Below are positions 42,860 to 52,626 of a stretch of 64,000 nt of DNA, piece after piece. This stretch comes from Limosilactobacillus panis DSM 6035 (GTDB taxonomy: Bacteria; Bacillota; Bacilli; Lactobacillales; Lactobacillaceae). Numbering within the stretch: position 1 is the first letter of the stretch; each line of letters begins with the position of its first letter. Made by a program: the position numbers and the translations under genes. The stretch lies in contig NZ_AZGM01000016.1 in assembly GCF_001435935.1 (NCBI RefSeq), positions 1 to 64,000 on the forward strand, given 5' to 3'. Below the pieces are notes generated by a model. That model did no database searches, was not told where the DNA came from, and was given only the letters and a program-made list of their open reading frames with translations.

Positions 42860-44791
42860 TTATCCTGTGATATTCGTTGCGCTCATAATTGTCCGGCCGT
42901 TTCTGACAACCCGGTAGGCCCCCATCTGACCGTGCTTAAGGGTAAACGGCACGTTGATGGTGGTCTCCTGGTTGATCGTAATATCCTGGTACTCCATCGT
43001 CAGGTTATGGTTGGCATCACGGATGTAAATCTGGACCCGGTTCTCCCGCTGGCCACCATTCCCGTCAAACGGGATATTGATCTGGATATTAGTGGTCTTC
43101 GTCTGGTTGCCGGAGTTGGCCAAAGTCACCGTCAGGGTATCACCGTGGTTGAGGGTGCCCCCCGTTTTCGGCGTCTGACTGATGACGTGGTTAGTAGCGA
43201 CCGTCTTGGACTTCTTCTCCTGGGTGGTCAACTGCAGCTTGTGCTCGTTGGCAAACTTCTGGACGACACTGACGTCCTGGTTACGGAAGTCCGGAATCTT
43301 GATATTCTGCTTGCCGGCACTAACCCGGAAGGTAATCGTGTCACCATTCGTGTTGACCGTCTTCCCCTTGGAGAAGTTCTGCTTCATGATGGTCCCCGGG
43401 TCAGCGGTGTCTGAATAGACCTTCTGCTGGCGAACCAAAAAGCCCTTGTTGCGCAAGGAGTTGGCAACGGACGAGTAGTCGTCACCCACGTAGTCCGCCA
43501 TCTTCATGTTCTTTACCCCGGTGCTGACTTCGAGGTCAACACTGCCGTTGACCCGCTTCTTCGCGCTGACGCCGGGAGTGCTATCGATGACATGGTTCTT
43601 GGCTACCTGTTCACTGTTAACCCGGGTAATATTACCGACCCGCAGTCCCTGGGCATTCAAAAGACGCTCGGCCTGAATCGGAGTCTTCCCTTCAACGTCA
43701 GGCACAATGACCTGGCGGAACATAAACCACCAGGTGCAAATACCGGCGCCAATTGCCAGGATTGCGGCAAGGCCGCTAAGCCAGTACCAGAGGTGACGGT
43801 GCCCCTTCTTGGGTTGCTGATCAGTTTCCTGGTCGTCTTTTTCGTCCTGCTTGGCCGCGTGTTCCGCGTCGGCCTGCCTGATCTGCTTGGAGATCTCGGC
43901 GGCAGAAAGAACCTTGGTCTTTCCATCGTCGCACTTGACCTCCCAACGGGCTTCGTTGGCCCGCTTGGGATCAAGGCTGGTGGCAAGATCTTTTTCCATC
44001 TCCTTGACATTTGCGTAACGCTCATGGGGATCCTTGGCCGTGGCCTTTAAGACGACGTTTTCCAACGGTTGCGGGATCTTAGGGTTAGTCGACCGTACGG
44101 ACGGGATATCCTCCCGGAAGTGCTTTAAGGCAATTGATACGGCCGTCTCCCCTTCGAAGGGCACGGAACCCACCAGCATTTCATAAAGGATGATCCCTAA
44201 GGAATAGATATCTGATTGTTTGGTTGCAATGCTTCCCCGCGCTTGTTCGGGGGAAAGGTAGTGTACCGACCCCATTAAGGTGTTGGTTTGGGTCAGTGAA
44301 TTTTGGGAGGTCGCAACCGCAATCCCAAAATCAGTAATTTTTATGTTCTTGTTAGCATCAATTAAAATATTCTGCGGTTTTAGGTCACGGTGAATAATAC
44401 CGTGCGCGTGCGCGGTCTCCACAGCCAACAGGATCTGTTTCATAATGTCGACTACTTGGGGGAGCGGAATTGGGTAGTGTTCCTTGATAAAAGCTTTTAA
44501 ATCCGTTCCCTGGACGTACTGCATCACCATGTACTGCAACCCGTTATCCTCACCGACGTCGTAAACACCGACAATGTGGGGGTCGTTTAGTTGGGTTGCC
44601 GCCAGGGCTTCTCGGTGGAAGCGACGCTTGGTCTTGGGGTCGTCCCGCAAGTCCAAACGGAGCAGTTTGATTGAAACGTCGCGATCTAAAACCATGTCAT
44701 GAGCTAAGTAAACGGTTGCCATTCCGCCCTCACCTAAAGAGCGGATAATCCTGTATCGGTGACCGATCGTTTCTCCAGGATTCATACTCAA
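42860..44791 (-). CDS. prkC: Ser/Thr protein kinase with PASTA domains (PrkC/StkP)
   Basis: Membrane kinase that senses muropeptides or lipid II and controls wall synthesis and division. The 643-aa protein has a Hanks-type kinase domain (residues about 12-270; G-E-G-G-M-A-T-V, catalytic H-R-D-L-K-P-Q-N, D-F-G-I-A), a juxtamembrane acidic/basic linker, one transmembrane helix near 335-357, three extracellular PASTA repeats (about 360-560), and a C-terminal beta-rich extension of about 75 residues. It overlaps the phosphatase gene stp by ATGA, so kinase and phosphatase are made together. Confidence 0.97.
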   Translation of the reverse strand: MSMNPGETIGHRYRIIRSLGEGGMATVYLAHDMVLDRDVSIKLLRLDLRDDPKTKRRFHREALAATQLNDPHIVGVYDVGEDNGLQYMVMQYVQGTDLKAFIKEHYPIPLPQVVDIMKQILLAVETAHAHGIIHRDLKPQNILIDANKNIKITDFGIAVATSQNSLTQTNTLMGSVHYLSPEQARGSIATKQSDIYSLGIILYEMLVGSVPFEGETAVSIALKHFREDIPSVRSTNPKIPQPLENVVLKATAKDPHERYANVKEMEKDLATSLDPKRANEARWEVKCDDGKTKVLSAAEISKQIRQADAEHAAKQDEKDDQETDQQPKKGHRHLWYWLSGLAAILAIGAGICTWWFMFRQVIVPDVEGKTPIQAERLLNAQGLRVGNITRVNSEQVAKNHVIDSTPGVSAKKRVNGSVDLEVSTGVKNMKMADYVGDDYSSVANSLRNKGFLVRQQKVYSDTADPGTIMKQNFSKGKTVNTNGDTITFRVSAGKQNIKIPDFRNQDVSVVQKFANEHKLQLTTQEKKSKTVATNHVISQTPKTGGTLNHGDTLTVTLANSGNQTKTTNIQINIPFDGNGGQRENRVQIYIRDANHNLTMEYQDITINQETTINVPFTLKHGQMGAYRVVRNGRTIMSATNITG

Positions 44792-45534
44792 CCCTCCTGG
44801 CTATAATCATTAATTCCAATTAAGACGGTGATATTATCGGGGCCCCCCGCTTCGTTGGCCTTCTTAACAAGGCGTGCACACTTCTGGTCAATTGGAACCT
44901 GGTCGTCACTTAAGATTGCCTTTAATTCATCCTTTTCGACAGTCTTAAAAAGCCCATCGGAGCACATCAGAAGTTTATCGCCGTGAGTAAATTTAAAACG
45001 GTTTACTTCAATTTGTGCATCAGGTGAAATTCCAATTGCCCGGGTAATAATGTTGCTTTGGGGAAGTTTTAAGGCCTCTTCTTCTGTGATATCGCCACTC
45101 TTGACGAGTTCGTTTACCAAGGAATGGTCAATTGTGACCTGGGTCATCATGTCATTATGCAAAAGGTAGCCACGACTATCCCCAATGTTGGCCACGACGA
45201 GGCTCTTTTTAAACGCCACGGCGGCGACCATGGTCGTGCCCATCCCTCGGTAGATTGTTTGTTGTTTTGATTTCTTTAATAATTCATCATTAATAAGCTG
45301 GACTTCCCGGGCAAACCACCGAATTGCTTCGATTGGTTTCTCCGGTCCGTTCTCAATGAAGCGGTGACCGAGACGTTTAACCGTCATTTCAGCGGCAATA
45401 TCCCCACTGCGATTTCCACCTATACCATCGGCAATCACCACTAGTTGATTCCCGCGTTTATCGGTAAATTGGGCCACTCGGTCCTGGTTTTGTGACCGGC
45501 GGTGCCCCACATCGGTTTGATAAGCAACCTTCAT
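44788..45534 (-). CDS. stp: PP2C-type protein phosphatase Stp/PrpC
   Basis: Removes phosphate from substrates of the PASTA kinase encoded next. The 248-aa PPM-family protein shows the metal-binding D-V-G-H-R-R-S-Q-N-Q-D near the start, I-A-D-G-I-G-G-N-R-S-G-D, N-I-G-D-S-R-G-Y, C-S-D-G-L-F and G-G-P-D-N-I-T-V. The stop overlaps the kinase start. It follows rsmB by 19 nt. Confidence 0.97.
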   Translation of the reverse strand: MKVAYQTDVGHRRSQNQDRVAQFTDKRGNQLVVIADGIGGNRSGDIAAEMTVKRLGHRFIENGPEKPIEAIRWFAREVQLINDELLKKSKQQTIYRGMGTTMVAAVAFKKSLVVANIGDSRGYLLHNDMMTQVTIDHSLVNELVKSGDITEEEALKLPQSNIITRAIGISPDAQIEVNRFKFTHGDKLLMCSDGLFKTVEKDELKAILSDDQVPIDQKCARLVKKANEAGGPDNITVLIGINDYSQEG

Positions 45535-45552
45535 CTTGGTGCTAATTCCCTT

Positions 45553-46899
45553 CTACAGATTTCGCTGGAGACTACTGATAAAAAAGCCGTCAGACCCGTA
45601 GTCGGATGGCAAAATTGTTAACGTTGCCGTGAAGCGATCATCCTTCAACTTCCGTGCAGTCTGTGTTTTAACCAGAGTAAAGTCTGGGTGGGCAGCTAAG
45701 AAGTCCTTAACTGTCTGATCATTTTCTTGTTTCATGATTGTGCACGTACTATATGTGATTATACCGCCTTTTTTCAGTTTTGGGGTAACCGCATTTAAAA
45801 TACTCAACTGAATTTTGTGCAAATTCTGACTATCTGTCAATTTCTTAGTATAGCGGATCTCCGGTTTGCGGCGTAGTAAGCCCATCCCGCTGCAGGGTGC
45901 GTCCACCAGGATTTTATCAAAGGTCCCATCAGCAAACACATCGTCAACCTTCCGGGCGTCCAATGTATGGGTCCGGACCCGGTCAGCGACATGAAGGCGC
46001 CGGGCGTTTTTCTCAATCAGCCGGGTCTTATGCTGGTGGATATCCAGGGCATCGACTTGACCGCCCACCGTAGGATCCAGGTATTCGGCAATCTGGACCG
46101 TCTTACCACCGGGTGCGGCACAGGCATCCAGGACCCGGTCGCCGGGCTGAACATTCATACTATCGACCGGCAACATGGCACTTTCATCCTGGATGGTCAC
46201 CGACCCGTCACTAAAGAGGGTGGAATTAAGGACATCCCCACCGCTAATTACCAGGGCATTGGGGGCAACTTGACTTCCCTGGTAGGTTACCCCTTCCTTG
46301 GTCAACTGCGCTTTTACCGTAGCCAGGTTAGTCTTTGCCGTGTTGACACGGATGACCAGGCGTGCCGGTTCATTAATGGCCGATAGGACCTTTGCTGCCG
46401 TTGCTTGGCCATATTGGTTAACCAGCTCCTTGACGATCCATTCGGGCACGCTGGCGGAGATGGCTAGGCGCTTGATGGGGTCCTTAATCTGGTTGAGGTC
46501 GGTAACTCCCTTTTTGAGGATGGCGTGCAAGACCCCGGTGGTGAAGCGACGGATGCCTGGGTTCCCCCGGTGCTTGGCAATTTCAATCGTCTCATCGGTC
46601 ACCGCCCAGTTGGGGACCCGTTCCAGGTAATGGTACTGGTAGAGGGCCGTCAACAGGAGGCTTTCTACCCAGGAATCGACCTTCTTGTCCTTGATGAAGG
46701 GAGTTAACCAGTATTCCAGTGTTAATTGGTGCTGCAAGACCCCGTAGACGATGTTGGTAGCCAGCCGCCGGTCCTGGTCATTCAGCTGGGCCCGATTAAG
46801 GAGCTGGTTCAGCTGAAGATTTGAGTAGGCGCCGTTTTGCCGGACCCGGTCAATAGCGGTTAGGGCAACCGTCCGGGCCGTTGCTTTTTCCTTAGTCAT
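45553..46899 (-). CDS. rsmB: 16S rRNA (cytosine967-C5)-methyltransferase RsmB
   Basis: Methylates C967 of 16S rRNA with S-adenosylmethionine. The 448-aa protein has an N-terminal NusB-like RNA-binding domain (A-T-A-R-T-V-A-L-T-A-I-D-R-V) and a C-terminal Rossmann methyltransferase with D-A-C-A-A-P-G-G-K-T, D-A-P-C-S-G-M-G-L-L-R-R-K-P-E and Y-S-T-C-T, holding the two catalytic cysteines. Its start overlaps the end of fmt by 8 nt. Confidence 0.97.
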   Translation of the reverse strand: MTKEKATARTVALTAIDRVRQNGAYSNLQLNQLLNRAQLNDQDRRLATNIVYGVLQHQLTLEYWLTPFIKDKKVDSWVESLLLTALYQYHYLERVPNWAVTDETIEIAKHRGNPGIRRFTTGVLHAILKKGVTDLNQIKDPIKRLAISASVPEWIVKELVNQYGQATAAKVLSAINEPARLVIRVNTAKTNLATVKAQLTKEGVTYQGSQVAPNALVISGGDVLNSTLFSDGSVTIQDESAMLPVDSMNVQPGDRVLDACAAPGGKTVQIAEYLDPTVGGQVDALDIHQHKTRLIEKNARRLHVADRVRTHTLDARKVDDVFADGTFDKILVDAPCSGMGLLRRKPEIRYTKKLTDSQNLHKIQLSILNAVTPKLKKGGIITYSTCTIMKQENDQTVKDFLAAHPDFTLVKTQTARKLKDDRFTATLTILPSDYGSDGFFISSLQRNL

Positions 46900-47845
46900 C
46901 GGTGACTGCTTGCCCTCCTTCGTGCAGGTCCTGGTGGCCGTTCAGGTAGGCGGTGATGTCCATCGCCTGCTTACCAGCCGGCTTCAGGCGGTTAATTTGG
47001 TAAGTTGTCCCCTGACCGGCTGCCAAAACTAGCTGGTGCTTGGTCAGGTGAACGACCTTACCGGGAGCCAGCGTCGTCTTTTTATCCAGGGGGGTCACGT
47101 CATAGATCTTGGTCCGCAGGCCGTCAATGATCATGTTCCCCAGGGGGGCCGGCCGCAGTCCGCGGACCTTATCGTCAATCTGCTGGGCAGTCATCCGGTA
47201 GTCAATCCGTTCCTGGGCCGTCGTGATGTTTGGCGAAAAGACAACTTTGGATTCGTCCTGCGGGGTCGCTTCTACGTCGCCCTGGACCAACTTAGGCAGG
47301 GTTTCTAGTAGGAGGTCCCGACCGAGGAGACTGAGTTTTTTAAACATCGTCCCGTTATCGTCGTCCTTTTCAATCGGGATGGCACGTTGGGCAATGACGT
47401 CCCCCGCATCCATCTTCTTGACCATGTACATGATTGATATTCCGGTCTCGGCATCCCCGTTAATGATTGAGTACTGAACGGGGGCCCCACCACGGTACTT
47501 CGGCAGGAGAGAACCGTGGACGTTGATAGCCGCAATCTTGGCCGCGTCCAGCATCTTGGTCGGTAGGAACTGACCATAGGCAGCCGTGATCATGAGGTCA
47601 GGTTGCATGGCGATGATCTCGTCCATCTCAGGACTCTTGTTAAGCTTGGCGGGTTGGAGAACTTTGATATTATTTTCTTGAGCCAGCTTCTTGACGGGAG
47701 ATGGGGTCAGAACGTGTTTACGTCCCACCCGGTGGTCCGGCTGCGTTAGAACAGCCTGAACGTCGTATTCCGGCGCGTCAATTAAGCTTTGAAGAATTGG
47801 GACTGCAAATTCGGGTGTCCCCATAAACACGATTGAAGTTGCCAT
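46892..47845 (-). CDS. fmt: Methionyl-tRNA formyltransferase
   Basis: Formylates initiator Met-tRNA using 10-formyl-tetrahydrofolate. The 317-aa protein has M-G-T-P-E-F-A-V-P near the start, the catalytic N-V-H-G-S-L-L-P-K-Y-R-G-G-A-P-V-Q and I-M-Y-M-V-K-K-M-D-A-G-D, and a C-terminal tRNA-binding barrel. In Bacillus, def lies between priA and fmt; here it is absent. Its folate donor links it to FolD farther upstream. Confidence 0.98.
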   Translation of the reverse strand: MATSIVFMGTPEFAVPILQSLIDAPEYDVQAVLTQPDHRVGRKHVLTPSPVKKLAQENNIKVLQPAKLNKSPEMDEIIAMQPDLMITAAYGQFLPTKMLDAAKIAAINVHGSLLPKYRGGAPVQYSIINGDAETGISIMYMVKKMDAGDVIAQRAIPIEKDDDNGTMFKKLSLLGRDLLLETLPKLVQGDVEATPQDESKVVFSPNITTAQERIDYRMTAQQIDDKVRGLRPAPLGNMIIDGLRTKIYDVTPLDKKTTLAPGKVVHLTKHQLVLAAGQGTTYQINRLKPAGKQAMDITAYLNGHQDLHEGGQAVTDD

Positions 47846-47862
47846 TATTTATCTTCCTTTCA

Positions 47863-50292
47863 TCACATAAAGTACTGTGGGTCCGGGTCAATGCTGACCT
47901 GAACATCCTTAAAGCTCTTACTCTGAGTGTTTTGCAGAATTTCAAATAGTACCCGGTGTAAAGCCGGGTCTCTCTTATATTTAATTACAATCTGGTAGTA
48001 GTAACGCCGCTTCATCCGGGCAATTGCTCGTGGGGTTGGCCCCAGGATAATCGTCGATGGGGCCAGCGCTTTTTGTAGTTGATCATGGATTTTAGCCATC
48101 GCTTGGGCCGCGGTCCGTTCCTCGGGATGGCTGGCCATCAGCCGCACCGTGTAGTAGTAAGGCGGGTAACTGGCCTGGTGACGCAGGCTCATCTCCTGGT
48201 AGAAGAAGCGTTCGTAGTCGTGAGCCTGGGCGTCTTTAATTGCGTAGTGACCAGGGTTAAAAGTCTGAATGATTACTTGCCCCTGCTTGTTGGCCCGGCC
48301 AGCACGACCACTCACCTGGCTGAGGAGGTCAAAGGTCCGTTCACTGGCCCGAAAATCAGGAAGGCCAAGACCGGTATCGGCATTTAAGACCCCCACCAGG
48401 GTAACGTTAGGAAAGTCGAGTCCCTTGGCAATCATCTGGGTCCCTAAAAGGATATCCGCTTCGTGGTTACCAAATTTGCGGAGGAGCTTCTCGTGCATCC
48501 CCTTCCGCCGGGTTGTATCGACATCCATCCGGATGATCCGGGCAGTCGGAATCAGCTGGCGTAGCTCGGTCTCGACCTTCTCCGTCCCGGTGCCGTAGTA
48601 ACGAATATGGCGACTATGACAGTGGGGACAGATCTGGGGAATCGGCTCCTCATGGCCGCAATAATGGCATTTCATCGTCCGGGTATCCATGTGGAGGGTC
48701 AACGAGATATCACAGTTTGGGCACTTCAGAACCTCCCCACAGTCCCGGCACATCATAAACGAGGAAAAGCCCCGCCGGTTGAGCATCAAGATACTCTGCT
48801 CCCCCCGGGCCAAGCGTTGGTTCAATTCGTACAGGAGGGGGGCCGAAAAGTTGCTCTCCCCGCGCTTCTTGATCTCGGGCCGCATGTCAACGATCTGGAT
48901 CGGTGGGAGGGGCTGCTTGTTGACCCGGTGCGGTAACCTGAGGAAGCGGTAGACCCCCTTCAGTGCCCGCGCCCGGCTCTCTAGGCTAGGGGTTGCCGAA
49001 CCAAGGACTACCGGCGCGTTATTATACTTACCACGCCACTTGGCCACTTCCCGGGCATGGTAACGCGGGGACTCATCCTGCTTGTAGCTGGATTCGTGCT
49101 CCTCATCCAGGATGATCAAGCCGAGGTTAGTCAGGGGGGCAAAGATGGCGGAACGGGCACCCACGACCACCTTGGCTTCCCCCCGTTCGATCCGCCGCCA
49201 CTCATCATAGCGTTCACCACTGGAGAGACTACTATGAAGAACCGCCACCTGGCTACCAAACCGCCGGCGAACCCGGTTGACAATCTGGGGAGTCAAAGAA
49301 ATCTCGGGCACGAGCATTAGGGCTGTCCGTCCCCGGGCCAGGGCCTGAGAAATGCTCTGTAAATAGACCTCAGTCTTGCCGCTTCCGGTTACCCCCTGTA
49401 AAAGAAAGGTGGTGGCCGTTTGGTCCTTAACGGCGGCGCCGATCTGGTCAACGGCTTCCTGCTGGTCAGGATTTAGTTTTAACGGTTTTTCAAGTTGGTG
49501 GTCATCAGGAAGGGCCACCTGGGATTCTGGGCGCCGGTACACTTCAACTGGAACCTTTTTGAGCCAGCCCTTCTTTGCCCCCTGGTTGAAGGTCGAAGAA
49601 GACAGCTGGGCCCGCCGTTCGGCCTCCTTTTGAACAACTGTCTTGCCAATGATGCTCTGTAGGTAGGACAGGAGGCGGTTTTGGGCATGGGCGTTGGCAT
49701 GAAGAGATGTCCGCGCATCCTCTAATTCCTCAAAACTGAGTAAAGGGGTCAGACCCATCACTGTCTTTGCCCGGGCCCGGTCAGTAACTTCGTAGTCAAT
49801 CCGGACCTTGCCTGCCCGCTTTAGCTTGAGGAGCTGGTTGATGGCGTCCGGATTATTGGCGAAATCAGTGTAGTCGCGCTCATCCTTGCCATTAAAGAGA
49901 TCAAAGTAAGTCTGCTCATCGAGGTCGTCAATGACACGAACAATCCGCTTACTCTTCCCCTTCAAGAGGTTGGGAAGCATCGTGTACAGGCAGGCAATCC
50001 AAAAGGAATAGGTTGTATCTGCCAGCCACTTGCTAAGGGCTAATAGTTCCTGATTGACAACCGGCTGGAGGTCCATCACGGCCTGGATGGGCTTGAGCTT
50101 GCCCGCATAATCGGTCGAGTCTGTGAAGCCGACCACGAAGCCCTGGACCTGGCGGTGACCATTGCCAAAGGGAACAACGACCCGCATGCCAACCTGAAGT
50201 TTTTTCTCTAAAATAACCGGCACTTGATATGTATATGGCTGGTTGGTCTGCATTGTTGGAACATCAACCACAACCTGTGCCAATTCAACCAT
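47863..50292 (-). CDS. priA: Primosomal replication restart helicase PriA
   Basis: Reloads the replisome at collapsed forks. The 809-aa protein has the N-terminal DNA-binding domain, Walker A G-V-T-G-S-G-K-T-E, motif II D-E-E-H-E, a zinc-binding block of eight cysteines (C-R-D-C, C-P-N-C, C-H-Y-C, C-P-H-C) between helicase lobes, and G-T-Q-M-I-A-K-G-L-D-F with Q-V-S-G-R-A-G-R. Its ATG directly follows the TAG stop of coaBC, so the two are co-translated. Confidence 0.98.
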   Translation of the reverse strand: MVELAQVVVDVPTMQTNQPYTYQVPVILEKKLQVGMRVVVPFGNGHRQVQGFVVGFTDSTDYAGKLKPIQAVMDLQPVVNQELLALSKWLADTTYSFWIACLYTMLPNLLKGKSKRIVRVIDDLDEQTYFDLFNGKDERDYTDFANNPDAINQLLKLKRAGKVRIDYEVTDRARAKTVMGLTPLLSFEELEDARTSLHANAHAQNRLLSYLQSIIGKTVVQKEAERRAQLSSSTFNQGAKKGWLKKVPVEVYRRPESQVALPDDHQLEKPLKLNPDQQEAVDQIGAAVKDQTATTFLLQGVTGSGKTEVYLQSISQALARGRTALMLVPEISLTPQIVNRVRRRFGSQVAVLHSSLSSGERYDEWRRIERGEAKVVVGARSAIFAPLTNLGLIILDEEHESSYKQDESPRYHAREVAKWRGKYNNAPVVLGSATPSLESRARALKGVYRFLRLPHRVNKQPLPPIQIVDMRPEIKKRGESNFSAPLLYELNQRLARGEQSILMLNRRGFSSFMMCRDCGEVLKCPNCDISLTLHMDTRTMKCHYCGHEEPIPQICPHCHSRHIRYYGTGTEKVETELRQLIPTARIIRMDVDTTRRKGMHEKLLRKFGNHEADILLGTQMIAKGLDFPNVTLVGVLNADTGLGLPDFRASERTFDLLSQVSGRAGRANKQGQVIIQTFNPGHYAIKDAQAHDYERFFYQEMSLRHQASYPPYYYTVRLMASHPEERTAAQAMAKIHDQLQKALAPSTIILGPTPRAIARMKRRYYYQIVIKYKRDPALHRVLFEILQNTQSKSFKDVQVSIDPDPQYFM

Positions 50293-51501
50293 CTAATCAC
50301 CTAATTTCAACTTTTGTCCTAAAAGTTTCATTATTCTTTGGGCAACCGCATTCTTGCTCATCTTAGGCCACCTATCCGGGGTCGCATCCGGGGTCAGAAT
50401 CGTCACCTGGTCGTCCTCACTGGCAAAGGCACTGCTGGGTCCCCCCACCTGGTTAGCCACGATGATATCCGCCCCCTTGCTGGCTAACTTCCGTTGAGCA
50501 TTGGCTAAGAGGTGCTGGGTCTCGGCCGCAAAGCCGACCACGACCTGGTCCGGCCGCTTGGTCTTGGCAACGGTTTGCAAGATATCGGGGGTCTCAACCA
50601 GTTTGATGGCCCATTCGTCGTGCTCCGATGTCTTCTTAACCTTTTCTGCGGCAGCCTTGACCGGCCGGTAGTCCGCCACGGCCGCTGCCATAACCAGGGC
50701 ATCCGTTTTAGTGAAGTGGTCTTGAACAGCAGCCAGAAGTTCCTCAGTGCTTTCCACGTGGACAACTTCAACCTGTGGCGAATCAGGTAGGCCAACGCTG
50801 ACCTGGCCGACAATCAGAGTCACCTGGGCACCCATGGCAGCAGCTGCCGTAGCCAAGGACACCCCCATCTTACCGGATGACCGGTTACCGATGAAGCGGA
50901 CCGGGTCAATATTTTCCCGGGTCCCCCCCGCGGTAATTAGGACTCGCTTACCAGCAAGTTCTTGCGGGGCCGGCGCCAAGAGTGATTGAACCTGTTTCAC
51001 AATTGCGGCTGGTTCTGGCAGGCGACCCTTACCAGAGTAGCCCTCCGCCAAAAGCCCATCCACCGGACTGATGATGTGAACCCCGTCACGGCGCAATTGT
51101 TTCAGGTTCCGCTGGGTTGCTGGGGCGGTAAGCATATGGGAATTCATGGCCGGAACCACCACCTTGGGCGCCGCGGTGGCCAGTAGGGTCGTCGAGGCAG
51201 CATCGTCAGCAATTCCCATCGCCATTTTGGCAATGATGTCCGCAGATGCCGGCACAACCACCGCCATTTGTGTCCAGTCCGCCATCTCAATGTGGGGAAT
51301 TGGTGTATTGTCGTTATCCCACAGGGAGGTGAGCACCGGCTGTTTGGTTAGTGCCGCCAAGGTCGTGGGGTTAACCAGCCGGCAGGCAGCCGGGGTCATC
51401 ACCGTTTTGATTTCGTGCCCGGCTTTTTGCAAGCCCCGGACAACTTCAATTCCTTTATAGGCGGCCACGCTTCCCGTCAAATACACTGTTATCCTTGCCA
51501 T
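50293..51501 (-). CDS. coaBC: Bifunctional phosphopantothenoylcysteine decarboxylase / phosphopantothenate-cysteine ligase
   Basis: Carries out two steps of coenzyme A synthesis. The 402-aa fusion has the flavoprotein CoaC domain first (G-S-V-A-A-Y-K-G, P-A-M-N-S-H-M, with the redox-flap region C-R-L-V and L-P-E-P-A) and the CoaB ligase domain after about residue 185 (I-T-A-G-G-T-R-E-N-I-D-P-V-R-F-I-G-N-R-S-S-G-K-M-G). Relatives have a His base in the CoaC flap; I read C-P-A-F-C... only on the opposite strand, and the H in P-H-I-E-M is the likely equivalent. Coupled to priA. Confidence 0.96.
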   Translation of the reverse strand: MARITVYLTGSVAAYKGIEVVRGLQKAGHEIKTVMTPAACRLVNPTTLAALTKQPVLTSLWDNDNTPIPHIEMADWTQMAVVVPASADIIAKMAMGIADDAASTTLLATAAPKVVVPAMNSHMLTAPATQRNLKQLRRDGVHIISPVDGLLAEGYSGKGRLPEPAAIVKQVQSLLAPAPQELAGKRVLITAGGTRENIDPVRFIGNRSSGKMGVSLATAAAAMGAQVTLIVGQVSVGLPDSPQVEVVHVESTEELLAAVQDHFTKTDALVMAAAVADYRPVKAAAEKVKKTSEHDEWAIKLVETPDILQTVAKTKRPDQVVVGFAAETQHLLANAQRKLASKGADIIVANQVGGPSSAFASEDDQVTILTPDATPDRWPKMSKNAVAQRIMKLLGQKLKLGD

Positions 51502-51554
51502 TTCTTCACCTCATTAAAAGTCATAATCCGTTATGATTATAGCATTTCCCTAAT

Positions 51555-51595
51555 AAAAAAGGGGCTGAAGAACAGGTCTTCCAGCTCCTTTTACT
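51555..51595 (-). terminator. Hairpin after rpoZ, dispersed family
   Basis: On the minus strand AAAAGGAGCTGGAAGAC pairs with GTTCTTCAGCCCCTTTTTT, giving a terminator with a T-run between rpoZ and coaBC. Confidence 0.8.
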
Positions 51596-51624
51596 GCTTC
51601 GGCCATCCCTGGTCGTTGCTTATC

Positions 51625-51843
51625 CTAGTCTTGTAAGTCTTCGGTATGGTTAGGGTCAATCGTTACCTTATCAGCTAAGATCTCCTCTAGGGCCTTACCA
51701 ACTGACTTGCTAGATTCGTAGTGTTCCAGCAGCGGTGCGGCCCCATTATCTAATTCGTGGGCCCGCTTGCTAGCCAGCATCACGAGGGAATAACGGGAAT
51801 CAATCCGCTTCAACAGTTCGTCAACAGATGGGTAAAGAATCAT
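51625..51843 (-). CDS. rpoZ: RNA polymerase omega subunit
   Basis: A 72-aa omega subunit that helps fold beta-prime. The N-terminal [18 protein letters not shown] and R-A-H-E-L match the family. It overlaps gmk by 4 nt (ATGA), as in most Bacillota. Confidence 0.97.
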   Translation of the reverse strand: MILYPSVDELLKRIDSRYSLVMLASKRAHELDNGAAPLLEHYESSKSVGKALEEILADKVTIDPNHTEDLQD

Positions 51844-52460
51844 TTTTCTGAATCTCCTAACATTTCAAGATAACGCGGCATTACCCGGGGAACCCGCAGA
51901 CGTTCCGTCCGGATGATATCCTTAATTTTTTCAACGGCACGCGGTACTTCATCGTTAACCACGGCGTAATCGTAGTTTTGCATCATTTGGATTTCACCAA
52001 AGGCCTTATGAATCCGCTTATTAATAACATCCATACTGTCGGTTCCCCGGTGAATCAACCGGTGCTTTAGTTCGTCCAGGTCAGGGGGAGTTAAGAAAAT
52101 GAAAACACCGTCAGGAACCTTTGAACGAACTTGCATCGCACCGTTAACTTCGATTTCTAGGAAGACATCCTTCCCTGAATCCAAAGTCTCATTAACATAT
52201 TTTAATGGGGTACCATAATAGTTGTCAACATACTTCGCGTATTCAAGCATTCCACCAGTTTGAATGTGGTGTTCAAACTCCTCTTTGGAGACAAAGTAGT
52301 AGTCGACCCCGTTGACTTCACCGGGCCGTGGTTTCCGGGTTGTCATCGAGACCGAGTATTGAAAATCATTATCATTTGAATCAAAAATTGCTTTCCGCAC
52401 CGTTCCCTTACCAACACCGGAAGGACCAGAAAGGACAATCAACATTCCTCGATTTGCCAT
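51840..52460 (-). CDS. gmk: Guanylate kinase
   Basis: Phosphorylates GMP or dGMP to the diphosphate with ATP. The 206-aa enzyme shows P-loop G-P-S-G-V-G-K-G-T, the GMP-binding [15 protein letters not shown], and the lid R-G-T-D. AGGAG lies seven bases before ATG. First gene of the gmk-rpoZ-coaBC-priA-fmt-rsmB row; divergent from the LexA-controlled gene. Confidence 0.98.
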   Translation of the reverse strand: MANRGMLIVLSGPSGVGKGTVRKAIFDSNDNDFQYSVSMTTRKPRPGEVNGVDYYFVSKEEFEHHIQTGGMLEYAKYVDNYYGTPLKYVNETLDSGKDVFLEIEVNGAMQVRSKVPDGVFIFLTPPDLDELKHRLIHRGTDSMDVINKRIHKAFGEIQMMQNYDYAVVNDEVPRAVEKIKDIIRTERLRVPRVMPRYLEMLGDSEK

Positions 52461-52564
52461 TTTGTTACTCCTATCAGAAATTTAACGTATTAATACTATA
52501 ATGCAATAAATTACTGCCAAAATCAACCACTGACCAGGAGAAGGAAAATCACTTAAATTTAGGC

Positions 52565-52615
52565 TTGCATTTTTGAACAAACGTTCGTATACTTATTATT
52601 GCAAACAAATGTTCG
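52565..52615 (+). promoter_or_regulatory. Promoter with two LexA (SOS) boxes
   Basis: A -35 TTGCAT (52565-52570) and a -10 TATACT (52588-52593) are spaced by exactly 17 bp. The spacer holds TGAACAAACGTTCG (52574-52587) and, just after the likely start of transcription, CAAACAAATGTTCG lies at 52602-52615. Each matches 13 of 14 positions of the Gram-positive LexA operator CGAACNNNNGTTCG. Binding at the spacer and downstream would block RNA polymerase, so DNA damage should induce the following gene. Confidence 0.85.
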
Positions 52616-52626
52616 GAGGGGATATC

